NCBI RefSeq assembly: GCF_025971945.1 | Contig: NZ_JAPDHW010000004.1 | Location: forward strand, 1-64,000 | Length of the DNA stretch: 64,000 nt | From: Chryseobacterium kimseyorum | GTDB taxonomy: Bacteria; Bacteroidota; Bacteroidia; Flavobacteriales; Weeksellaceae | Direction: 5' to 3' | Shown here: positions 25,482 to 33,280 of the stretch, in pieces | Layout of the letters: every line of letters begins with the position of its first letter | Numbering within the stretch: the stretch's first letter is position 1 | Position numbers and translations under genes: made by a program | The notes under the pieces: model-generated | Seen by the model: the letters and a program-made list of their open reading frames with translations, nothing else | What the model was told of the DNA's origin: nothing | Database searches by the model: none

Positions 25482-26660
25482 ATGAACTTAAGTATCTACT
25501 TTAAAAAGTTTTTTGAAAGCAGTCAGTCATCAGGAATTTTATTAATTTTTTGTGTCGCCATTGCGTTAGGAATTGCGAATTCTTCTTTGGCTGAAAACTT
25601 TCAGAACTTTTTGGATCAGGAAGTAGGTGTTAATTTATTTCATCTAAAATATCCTGTCTCTATATGGATTAATGACGGTTTAATGGCGATCTTCTTTCTT
25701 CTGGTAGGTCTTGAAATTAAACGCGAGGTTGTTGAAGGTGAACTCTCTTCCTTTAGAAATGCTTCCCTTCCTATCTTTGCAGCAATCGGTGGAATGCTGG
25801 TTCCGGCAATTATCTACACAATTTTCAATTTGGGAACCGAATACAGCAATGGTTGGGGAATTCCAATGGCAACAGACATTGCTTTTTCTCTGGCAATAAT
25901 TTCAATGCTTGGTAAAAAAGTTCCCAATTCAATTAAAATATTTCTGGCTGCATTAGCGATTGTTGATGACCTGGGAGCAATTTTTGTGATTGCGATTTTT
26001 TACACTGAGCAAATTCACTGGATATTTATTTTGCTTTCTTTGGGAGTATCTGTCTTATTGTTTCTGCTGAATTATTTTAAAGTTACAAAAATCGTTTTTT
26101 ACCTGATCCCAGGAATATTTCTTTGGTATTTTCTCCATCATTCCGGCATCCATGCTACGATTGCTGGCGTTGTTCTGGCATTTTCAATTCCGACCAATGT
26201 TTCAGATGTCGAAATTTCACCTTTAGAAAAACTAGAACATCAGCTTCATTTACCTGTGAGCTTTTTTATCATGCCAATTTTCGCATTGACGAATACAAAT
26301 ATAACTTTTAACAGCGGGATGATCAACGGTTTATTCAGTGGTTTGGGGCTAGGAATTGTCTGCGGACTGGTTATTGGAAAGTTAATCGGAATCAATCTTT
26401 TCTCATGGATTGCTATTAGATTTAAAATCAGTTCACTTCCTCAAAACTCGTCATGGACTCAGATGCTGGGCGTCGGACTTTTGGCTGGAATCGGTTTTAC
26501 CATGTCCATTTTCATCGCCCTGCTTTCATTTAAAGAAGAAATTCAGATTCAGGACGAAGCTAAATTCGCGATCCTGATTGCTTCATTTATAGCAGCCGTT
26601 TCAGGTTATGTTATTTTAAGTTTAAGTTCTTCAAAAAATCATGAGACTTTGGAAGATTAG
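25482..26660 (+). CDS. nhaA: Na+/H+ antiporter NhaA
   Basis: 392 residues with about 12 helices. The ion-binding pair D162-D163 in AIVDDLGAIFVIAIFY and ATDIAFSLA (D132) correspond to D163-D164 and D133 of E. coli NhaA. EIKREVVEGEL near residue 78 matches the pH-sensing region. It is placed directly after rsh (2-bp gap) and its stop overlaps by 4 bp the stop of a convergent lipoprotein gene. Confidence 0.95.
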   Translation: MNLSIYFKKFFESSQSSGILLIFCVAIALGIANSSLAENFQNFLDQEVGVNLFHLKYPVSIWINDGLMAIFFLLVGLEIKREVVEGELSSFRNASLPIFAAIGGMLVPAIIYTIFNLGTEYSNGWGIPMATDIAFSLAIISMLGKKVPNSIKIFLAALAIVDDLGAIFVIAIFYTEQIHWIFILLSLGVSVLLFLLNYFKVTKIVFYLIPGIFLWYFLHHSGIHATIAGVVLAFSIPTNVSDVEISPLEKLEHQLHLPVSFFIMPIFALTNTNITFNSGMINGLFSGLGLGIVCGLVIGKLIGINLFSWIAIRFKISSLPQNSSWTQMLGVGLLAGIGFTMSIFIALLSFKEEIQIQDEAKFAILIASFIAAVSGYVILSLSSSKNHETLED

Positions 26661-27037
26661 TTTTTAGTCACAGTCCATGTTCCTTTTAGATTCCCCATTT
26701 CCCAGGTTCCCTTTTTAGTCTGCATATTTCCGATGAGCATAAAACCCTGGGAAGATTTCGTCGTTGTATTGAAAGATGACATAATCAAATGAGTAAGATA
26801 TGAATCTGAACCTCCAGTTACACCTCGACTGACTTCTACACTGGCATCTTTTCTTACATTAATGGCCAGTGAACCGCTGACATCACCGCTGTAACTTCCG
26901 GTATAATTCCCCATAAACTCAGACGTAAAGTTTTCCTGTGCGCGCTTTTCCTCAGCCTGATCAAGAATATGCTGACACGACTGCAAACTTACCAATGCAC
27001 AGAAAATAAATACAATAAATTTTATATTTTTACTCAT
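26657..27037 (-). CDS. Small hypothetical lipoprotein
   Basis: 126 residues with a lipoprotein signal ending LQSC (Cys about 20). The mature part has alternating small/polar strands (GNYTGSYSGDVSGSLAINV, WEMGNLKGTWTV) suggesting a small beta-barrel of lipocalin-like type. It overlaps the start of nothing downstream, but its own start overlaps the end of the YihY gene by 8 bp, so both are one operon. Function unknown. Confidence 0.75.
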   Translation of the reverse strand: MSKNIKFIVFIFCALVSLQSCQHILDQAEEKRAQENFTSEFMGNYTGSYSGDVSGSLAINVRKDASVEVSRGVTGGSDSYLTHLIMSSFNTTTKSSQGFMLIGNMQTKKGTWEMGNLKGTWTVTKN

Positions 27038-28052
27038 CTTTTTTCTTTATATCTTCAATTATACTGCGAATATGTTCCTCATCACTGTCGAGATTAGGTT
27101 CTTCATTTTTTGACTGGTAATGTGATGCCTCTTTCTTAAGTTCGTCTGCCAACAGTTTTTCCACTCTCAGTTTACGTAAAGCCATATTCAGCTCGTTCCC
27201 GAAAAGAAGAAGGTAAACATTTACGTTGACCCAAATCATCAGTAAAATCATACTTCCGATAGATCCATACAACACGTTGTAACGTGCAACATTTTTGACG
27301 TACAGCGTAAATAGATATGTTGTTAAAATAAACAGAACCGTCGTAAGAATCGCACCTGGAATTGCCTGCCTGAATCTGATAATCTTCACCGTTCCCAGCC
27401 AGTAAAACATGGTCAGTAACAGGAAAAAGAACAACGGAAATGATACGAAACCAATGATTTTGGAAAGGTTATTGACGAGCCACGAAATATTATATTTGGG
27501 TGTAAAAAGCTTCAGAACAACTTCGGAATAGTAGACGCCGAAAAGAGCTAAAAACACAATGGTAACAAAGCCAATGGTGATAAAAAATGATAAAATAAAT
27601 TCTTTAACGTCAGGGAGCTTCTCTTTAGAATTTTCATTAAAACCGCTGATAATGGAGAACGTTCCGTTGGTTGCAAATACAAGGGCAATAAGAATTGTTA
27701 AATTACTGATTCCCTTCATATTGGGAATAATACTGCTTTCAATATAACTTCGCACATCACCTTCGATGTTAGATGGGAAAATATTGTGCATCAACACTTC
27801 AAAAATATAAAACTGAAGCCTGTCATACAAAGGCATATGTGGCAAAACAGACAGTAAAAACAAAATAAACGGAAAAAGACTCAATGTAAAACTCCAGGAA
27901 ATTGCCGCAGCCTTCTTTCCTATTTTATCTTTAAAAACTCCTGCAAAATAGATTTGAAATAACTGCCAAAGCGATATTCCCAAAAGCGGAATATGTATAT
28001 CATCTAAAAAATCTTGAACTTTCAAAAGAAAACCCGGAACTTTTATTGCCAT
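27030..28052 (-). CDS. YihY/BrkB-family inner-membrane protein
   Basis: 340 residues with six predicted helices; AAAISWSFTLSLFPFILFL near residue 45 and YGSIGSMILLMIWVNVNVYLLLFGNELN near residue 255 are family hallmarks. It was once called RNase BN in error; its biochemical role is unresolved. The tail is highly acidic and basic (EEHIRSIIEDIKKKDE). It lies 3 bp after an outer-membrane protein gene and overlaps the lipoprotein that follows. Confidence 0.9.
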   Translation of the reverse strand: MAIKVPGFLLKVQDFLDDIHIPLLGISLWQLFQIYFAGVFKDKIGKKAAAISWSFTLSLFPFILFLLSVLPHMPLYDRLQFYIFEVLMHNIFPSNIEGDVRSYIESSIIPNMKGISNLTILIALVFATNGTFSIISGFNENSKEKLPDVKEFILSFFITIGFVTIVFLALFGVYYSEVVLKLFTPKYNISWLVNNLSKIIGFVSFPLFFFLLLTMFYWLGTVKIIRFRQAIPGAILTTVLFILTTYLFTLYVKNVARYNVLYGSIGSMILLMIWVNVNVYLLLFGNELNMALRKLRVEKLLADELKKEASHYQSKNEEPNLDSDEEHIRSIIEDIKKKDE

Positions 28053-28055
28053 TTT

Positions 28056-29090
28056 TTATTTTAAAATTTTATCGATTTTATCGAACTGCTGATTGACAAA
28101 TTTAGGGGAATTTATTCTAAAACCCAATCCAAAACGAAATAACCAGTTTGTCGTTGAATAAAAATTTTCGTTCCTGCTGTTAATCCAGTTGAGTTGTGCG
28201 CCGCCACCGAAAAACCATTTGCCATTATCAAATCCAATTCTGGAGTATGAATTGAGCCCGAAATTAAATTCATCATAATTTTCATCAATCAGGTATCCGT
28301 AATGAATCTGCGGATACATTTCTACAATTGCATACCAGTTTTTTCCTATGATTCGCTGTATACCACCACCTGTTTTTAATGTTACTCTGACATCTTTTGT
28401 CACTGAGGGATCGCCCGAAGGATCTGAAATTTCCATACCCTGATACTTCACACGGTCGGTATCCTTCATCATATTATATTGGTAAACCAATCCTGTAAGC
28501 ACAACAAAATCATTTTTCAAAGGCTTGTGCGTCATGTTGGTATAGGTTCTGTAATTATCTTTTTTTCCGAGCCACAGATAGCTCGTTTCACCTGTAAAAG
28601 ACTGAAATTTCGCATCGGGAAACTGCATAAAATCATTGCTTAAGGCTTCTGTAAATTCATCATCTAAAACAGCTTCAAAAAATCGTTTTGTGTCATCCAG
28701 ATACAAACCTTTTACCTGACTGTAATTAACAGACTGTCTCAGTTTCGGGCTCAGAAAAAATGCAAATCCGAGGTTGAAATATTTCGTTCTTCCCTTTATA
28801 TCATCATCATTATTAATCCTTACAAACTTTGGAGCAAATGAAATACTTGCATCAACCCATCGGTATCTCAGGAAAAATTCTGTATAAAAAGAATCATTGG
28901 GTTTCAGAAGAAAAGACTGACCTTCATAGTAAAGTCCAAAAGAATTATTGACATAACTGACGCCGGCAACCAAAGAGATCTTATTTTTGTCTGCCTCCAG
29001 ATATTTTTCCTCTTCAGATTTACTGATCTCCTGACAGAAAGTAATTCCTGAAAAACTTAAAAACAACAATGAGAAAATAGAAAATTTCAT
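28056..29090 (-). CDS. Outer-membrane beta-barrel protein, unknown function
   Basis: 344 residues, signal peptide to about residue 19 (FSGITFCQ). The rest is rich in amphipathic strands with aromatic girdles (YTEFFLRYRWVDASISFAP, WLFRFGLGFRI) so an outer-membrane barrel of about 12-16 strands is likely. First gene of a three-gene minus-strand operon with the YihY protein and lipoprotein. I do not recognise the family. Confidence 0.72.
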   Translation of the reverse strand: MKFSIFSLLFLSFSGITFCQEISKSEEEKYLEADKNKISLVAGVSYVNNSFGLYYEGQSFLLKPNDSFYTEFFLRYRWVDASISFAPKFVRINNDDDIKGRTKYFNLGFAFFLSPKLRQSVNYSQVKGLYLDDTKRFFEAVLDDEFTEALSNDFMQFPDAKFQSFTGETSYLWLGKKDNYRTYTNMTHKPLKNDFVVLTGLVYQYNMMKDTDRVKYQGMEISDPSGDPSVTKDVRVTLKTGGGIQRIIGKNWYAIVEMYPQIHYGYLIDENYDEFNFGLNSYSRIGFDNGKWFFGGGAQLNWINSRNENFYSTTNWLFRFGLGFRINSPKFVNQQFDKIDKILK

Positions 29091-29155
29091 ACTGACTGTG
29101 CTGGTTATGTAAAAATACAGATTATAAAATAATTCTTCATTTTTTTAATTATAAG

Positions 29156-29163
29156 TATCTTTG
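29156..29163 (+). promoter_or_regulatory. Candidate -7 box of rlmH
   Basis: TATCTTTG fits TAnnTTTG and ends 25 bases before the rlmH ATG. The -33 element is weak (TTC near 29134). Confidence 0.42.
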
Positions 29164-29188
29164 AACTTTCTTTTTTTAAAGCTAAAAA

Positions 29189-29662
29189 ATGCGCATCAAT
29201 CTACTCTGTATCGGGAAAACCGACGATAAGGAAATCACTTCTCTAATCAGCTATTATCTTACCCGACTTCCCAAACACTGGAATTTTGAAATTATTGAAA
29301 TTTCTGATATTAAAAACGCCAAAAATCTTTCGCCGGATTTGTTAAAAAAAGAAGAAGCTAAATTATTTCAGAATTACATAGATAAAAATGACTGGGTTGC
29401 GATTTTAGATGAAAAAGGAAAACAGTTTACCAGCAGAGAATTTTCTCAGAAAATCGACGGCTGGATGAATTCTTCAGTTAAAAAGATACATATTCTGATT
29501 GGCGGTGCTTATGGTTTCTCAGATGAAATCTACAGCAGAGCCAACGAAAAAATGTCACTTTCTAAAATGACATTTACTCACCAGATGATCCGGTTATTTA
29601 TCGTTGAACAGCTGTATCGTGCAGATCAGATTCTACAGGGAAAACCTTATCATAACGACTGA
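29189..29662 (+). CDS. rlmH: 23S rRNA (pseudouridine1915-N3)-methyltransferase
   Basis: 157-residue SPOUT methyltransferase that modifies helix 69 of 23S rRNA. The C-terminal knot is recognisable: ILIGGAYGFSDEI (about 101-113), LSKMTFTHQMIRLFIVEQLYRA and the terminal YH.D (PYHND). Length matches E. coli RlmH (155). It converges on trmL with 13 bp between stops. Confidence 0.95.
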   Translation: MRINLLCIGKTDDKEITSLISYYLTRLPKHWNFEIIEISDIKNAKNLSPDLLKKEEAKLFQNYIDKNDWVAILDEKGKQFTSREFSQKIDGWMNSSVKKIHILIGGAYGFSDEIYSRANEKMSLSKMTFTHQMIRLFIVEQLYRADQILQGKPYHND

Positions 29663-29675
29663 TATTATATTTAAA

Positions 29676-30131
29676 CTAAAGTTTTAGGTTAATCTGTCTT
29701 TTCGCCTCTCCCACCACAAATGCAACAGAGTTTGCGATATTAAAACTCCTGATCAGCTTAGACATCGGGATGGTTAAATGATTTTCAAATAAGTTTAAAA
29801 CATCTTTGCTCAATCCTACACTTTCTTTACCGAAAACAAGCCAGTCGCCATCCTGAAAGTCAATTTCAAGATACGATTGTTCAGCATGAGAACTCATCAG
29901 AAATACTCTCGACTTGTCAGGAATAACGTTCACCCATTCTTCAACATTGGCATATTCAGTCACATCAAGATGTACCCAATAATCTAAACCGGAACGTTTA
30001 AGATTTTTGTCATCAATTAAAAAACCTAAAGGATGAATGAGGTGTAGCCGGCTCTCGGTTCCTACACATAACCTTCCGATATTGCCTGTGTTATTTGGGA
30101 TTTCCGGTTCTACAAGAACAATGTTTAACAT
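29676..30131 (-). CDS. trmL: tRNA (cytidine/uridine-2'-O-)-methyltransferase
   Basis: 151-residue SPOUT enzyme that methylates the wobble base 34 of tRNA-Leu. MLNIVLVEPEIPNNTGNIGR at the start binds RNA/AdoMet; LVFGKESVGLS and IPMSKLIRSFNIANSVAF form the knot, with the SLN-like SFN motif. Length is the same as TrmL family members. 28 bp precede it after the TPR gene's end; its own stop faces rlmH. Confidence 0.93.
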   Translation of the reverse strand: MLNIVLVEPEIPNNTGNIGRLCVGTESRLHLIHPLGFLIDDKNLKRSGLDYWVHLDVTEYANVEEWVNVIPDKSRVFLMSSHAEQSYLEIDFQDGDWLVFGKESVGLSKDVLNLFENHLTIPMSKLIRSFNIANSVAFVVGEAKRQINLKL

Positions 30132-30159
30132 GAATGAATTTTAAGAAAAATTTGAGAAT

Positions 30160-30975
30160 TTATTTTTTGATACATTTAGCATATTGCTCAGTCAATGCAC
30201 CTTTTTCGTAACCTGTAGCAACTGCTTTATCCAGACTTGCACAGGCTTCTTTATCTTTTGCAGTATCAAATAAGATCAGCGCCTTGGTTACATACGATTG
30301 CGAGAATTTTGGATCAATGGAAATTGCTTTGTTGACATCCGTCAGTGCTTCTTTGTATTTTTTAAGTTTTAAATAAACGTCAGCTCTACCGTTGTATAAA
30401 AGAGATTCGGGTTTTTCCGAAAGAAGTTGGTTATAATCTTTTAAAGAACCTTCGAGATCACCATTTCTCTTTTTAAGATTTGCCAAACCAGTTCTTGCAA
30501 AAATATTATCCGGTGCAAAGCTCAAAACCTGATTCAAATCTTTTTCGGCTAAATCTTTCTTGTTTAAATTCTCATACACCTTTGATCGGGTAAGATACAG
30601 TTCAGCATTCTGATCATCAATCAGCAGGCCTTTATTTAAATACTCCAATGCTTTGGTTTTGCTGCCTTTCTGATTGTGCAGTGAACCTAAATTTGCATAA
30701 ACAGCAATCGATTTCGGATTTGCCTTTAAGGCAGATTCGTAAGATTTAAAAGCTGCAGGAACTTTCCCCAACCTCCGTTGTGCTGTACCTAGATTATTAA
30801 AATATTCAGATTGAAACTGCTGAATCATTTCTTTATCTGCTAACTTCTGATATTGCTCTTCGGCACATTTGAAATCAGCTTTCTGCATACATTCTTCTGC
30901 CATCTTTTTATCCTGAGCAGAAAAAAAACTCAGCGAAGAAGCCGCTAAAGTAATAATGAATAGATGTTTTTTCAT
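30160..30975 (-). CDS. TPR-repeat periplasmic protein
   Basis: 271 residues from the ATG ending at 30975, chosen because it is followed at once by a signal peptide (MKKHLFIITLAASSLSFFSAQ); the frame extends upstream to 31047 but that part lies in the PAP2 gene. About six tetratricopeptide repeats follow (for example FNNLGTAQRRLGKVPAAFKS, VYANLGSLHNQKGSKTKALE), so it is a protein-interaction scaffold in the periplasm. The PAP2 stop is 1 bp upstream. Function beyond binding is unknown. Confidence 0.82.
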   Translation of the reverse strand: MKKHLFIITLAASSLSFFSAQDKKMAEECMQKADFKCAEEQYQKLADKEMIQQFQSEYFNNLGTAQRRLGKVPAAFKSYESALKANPKSIAVYANLGSLHNQKGSKTKALEYLNKGLLIDDQNAELYLTRSKVYENLNKKDLAEKDLNQVLSFAPDNIFARTGLANLKKRNGDLEGSLKDYNQLLSEKPESLLYNGRADVYLKLKKYKEALTDVNKAISIDPKFSQSYVTKALILFDTAKDKEACASLDKAVATGYEKGALTEQYAKCIKK

Positions 30976-30976
30976 T

Positions 30977-31537
30977 TTATATAGTTTGTTTGTTGATGAC
31001 TTTTTTTGCGAGCATAGAAAATACCGCTCCCAATAAAATACCAACAAACGCTCCTACCAAAATATCTATCGGGAAATGCACTCCTAAATAAATGCGACTG
31101 TAAGAAACTACCACAGCCCACACAAATATAACATAAGGAAACCATCTAAGCTTATCTTTTAACAGAAAACTTAGATAACTTGCTAAAAAGAAGGTATTTG
31201 AGGCATGGGCAGAATAAAATCCGAACTGTCCGCCACATTTCACAATTCTCATATAAGACTGTAGACTAGGGTCATGACAGGGTCTTAATCTGGCAACGCC
31301 ATATTTAAAAATCCCAGATACCTGATCAGAAATAGTCACACCGATGGCAACAAACAGGAGGATATAAAGTAAGGATTTAAGCTTAAAATTTTTGTATAGA
31401 AAATAACAGAAAATGATATAAAGAGGCACCCAGATCCATGTTCCCGAAATCATTAACCAAAAGTGATCAAACGGTGTATCTCCCAAATTATTAAGAAAAA
31501 GAAATGCTTTCTTATCTTCAAGAATAATCTCTTCCAT
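30977..31537 (-). CDS. PAP2-family lipid phosphatase
   Basis: 186 residues, about five helices. The three phosphatase motifs are KYGVARLRPCHDP (motif 1), YSAHASN (motif 2, SAH where PSGH is usual) and SRIYLGVHFPID (motif 3) with the catalytic histidines in place. Probably an undecaprenyl-diphosphate or phosphatidyl-lipid phosphatase in the inner membrane. It sits 2 bp after tatA and 1 bp before the TPR gene, so all three are one transcript. Confidence 0.88.
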   Translation of the reverse strand: MEEIILEDKKAFLFLNNLGDTPFDHFWLMISGTWIWVPLYIIFCYFLYKNFKLKSLLYILLFVAIGVTISDQVSGIFKYGVARLRPCHDPSLQSYMRIVKCGGQFGFYSAHASNTFFLASYLSFLLKDKLRWFPYVIFVWAVVVSYSRIYLGVHFPIDILVGAFVGILLGAVFSMLAKKVINKQTI

Positions 31538-31539
31538 GA

Positions 31540-31872
31540 TTATCTGCTTACTGGACCCTCGTAGGTATCGTCTTCTGAAGGTTTTAATTTTGGAGTTTCA
31601 TCGGCTGCGGGCTCACCAATAATATCCTTCTGAAGATTCTTAGTAGGATCATAATCTTTGGCAGCATCTTTCACCTTTTCAATTTCACGCTTTATTTCAG
31701 AAACCGGATTATCTGTTTCTTTCATGATTTCGGTTTTAATATCTTCTACTGCGCCACGCATCTTTCTTACTCCAGATCCAAGATCTCGGGCAATCTGAGG
31801 AAGTTTATCCGGTCCGAATAAAACTACAATCGCAATGGCGATTAATGCCATTTCTCCAATGCTTAATTCCAT
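31540..31872 (-). CDS. tatA: Sec-independent translocase TatA/TatE
   Basis: 110 residues: one N-terminal helix with the hinge VVLFGPDKLPQIARDLG, an amphipathic helix and a charged tail (KRAEIEK-like, EIKREIEKVKDAAKD), the TatA pattern. Component of the Tat pore for folded proteins. First gene of the tatA-PAP2-TPR operon; tatC is not in the window. Confidence 0.9.
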   Translation of the reverse strand: MELSIGEMALIAIAIVVLFGPDKLPQIARDLGSGVRKMRGAVEDIKTEIMKETDNPVSEIKREIEKVKDAAKDYDPTKNLQKDIIGEPAADETPKLKPSEDDTYEGPVSR

Positions 31873-31933
31873 AATGCTAAATTACAAAAGATTATAGATA
31901 AATGTTGTTTTGTGGCTTAATTTTAAATAAAAT

Positions 31934-33151
31934 TTAAGATTTCTTTTTCTGAAAAGCATAATAAGTGACCACTACACTTATGGTCATCAAAACAAACGCC
32001 AAAAAGAACGGTGCACCTGAAAATTTAAAAGGCGCTTCCTTATGCGTAAAGTAAAAGAATAATTGAGTCATCATTGGCGGACCAATAATTGACGTTGCAC
32101 TCATTAAGCTCGTCAACGCGCCTTGAAGTTCGCCCTGCTCATTTGCAGGTACACTTTTTGTAATCACTGACTGTAATGCGGGTCCGCATATTCCACCTAA
32201 ACAGTATGGGATTAGAAATACAAACATCATCCATCCTTCGGTAGCAAATGAAAACAGTAACATTCCCAAAGCGTATAAAGCCAGACCGTAATAAATACTT
32301 TTTTGCTCGCCCAATTTTGGCGTCGTCCAACGGATCAAAACTCCCTGCACCAATCCCACTAAAAGCCCAACAACGCCGAGTGAAATGCCAACCATTTTTT
32401 CTTTCCAGCCAAATTCATACATCGTAAAGAAACTCCAGTTGCTCTGAACTGCGTGACCGGCAATATAAATTAAAATTAAAGCAACAATTAACCCTGAAAT
32501 TTCTGGATGTTTACCTAAAAATTTAAACGACCCAACAGGATTTGCCCTTTTCCAGCTGAATTCTCTTCTTTTGTTTTTATCTAAACTTTCAGGCAGAATA
32601 AAATATCCATACAAAAAATTCAGTAAGCATAAAACCGCCGCCGCATAGAATGGAACCCTCGCTCCATACTGTCCCAAAATCCCACCGATTACGGGACCGA
32701 TGATAAATCCAAGACCAAAAGCAGCACCAATTAAACCGAAGTTCTTTGCTCTGTCTTCATCGGTGGAAATATCTGCAATATAAGCACTCGCGGTGGTAAC
32801 ACTCGCTCCTGTAATTCCAGCAATAATTCGGCCGGCAAACAGCCAGATAATCGTGGGAGATAAAGCTAAAAGAATATAATCTACCGCAAAGCCGAAAAGA
32901 GAAATCAAAATAACAGGTCTTCTTCCAAATTTATCGCTAAGGTTTCCTACAATTGGTGAAAATAGAAATTGGGTAAATGCATATGCAAAACCAAGCCAGC
33001 CGCCATATTTTGCAGCTTCACTGATATCAGCATGAATCAATTCTTTGATCAATGCCGGAACCACCGGTATGATAATTCCCCACCCTGTAATGTCTATCAG
33101 CAAGGTGATGAATATAAAGCTCATGGCCGCTTTTTTCTTTGATTTTTCCAT
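31934..33151 (-). CDS. Tet-type MFS drug/H+ antiporter
   Basis: 405 residues, 12 helices. [14 protein letters not shown] is the MFS motif [23 protein letters not shown] is motif C-like of drug/H+ antiporters (TCR/Tet group, DHA1). Related to TetA, but chromosomal core members of this family in flavobacteria need not confer resistance; the substrate cannot be told from sequence. A TACTTTTG box lies 7 bp before its ATG. Not part of the tatA operon as 61 bp separate them. Confidence 0.85.
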   Translation of the reverse strand: MEKSKKKAAMSFIFITLLIDITGWGIIIPVVPALIKELIHADISEAAKYGGWLGFAYAFTQFLFSPIVGNLSDKFGRRPVILISLFGFAVDYILLALSPTIIWLFAGRIIAGITGASVTTASAYIADISTDEDRAKNFGLIGAAFGLGFIIGPVIGGILGQYGARVPFYAAAVLCLLNFLYGYFILPESLDKNKRREFSWKRANPVGSFKFLGKHPEISGLIVALILIYIAGHAVQSNWSFFTMYEFGWKEKMVGISLGVVGLLVGLVQGVLIRWTTPKLGEQKSIYYGLALYALGMLLFSFATEGWMMFVFLIPYCLGGICGPALQSVITKSVPANEQGELQGALTSLMSATSIIGPPMMTQLFFYFTHKEAPFKFSGAPFFLAFVLMTISVVVTYYAFQKKKS

Positions 33152-33158
33152 AGCACTG

Positions 33159-33166
33159 CAAAAGTA
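33159..33166 (-). promoter_or_regulatory. Candidate -7 box close to the MFS start codon
   Basis: TACTTTTG on the minus strand, ending 7 bases before the ATG. If used, the mRNA would be leaderless or nearly so. Confidence 0.35.
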
Positions 33167-33231
33167 ATCAAATCTCTAAAAATAATGTTCTAAAATTTTA
33201 TCAATTAAAAAAGTGCCCTATTCTGAAAACG

Positions 33232-33261
33232 AAAAAAGCCTTTCGAATGAAAGGCTTTTTC
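33232..33261 (-). terminator. Intrinsic terminator of secDF
   Basis: AAAAAGCCTTTC (33233-33244) and GAAAGGCTTTTT (33249-33260) with a 4-nt loop; the minus strand ends in a T run. It may also work towards the MFS promoter side. Confidence 0.9.
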
Positions 33262-33280
33262 TTATTTAATGTAGTTTGAA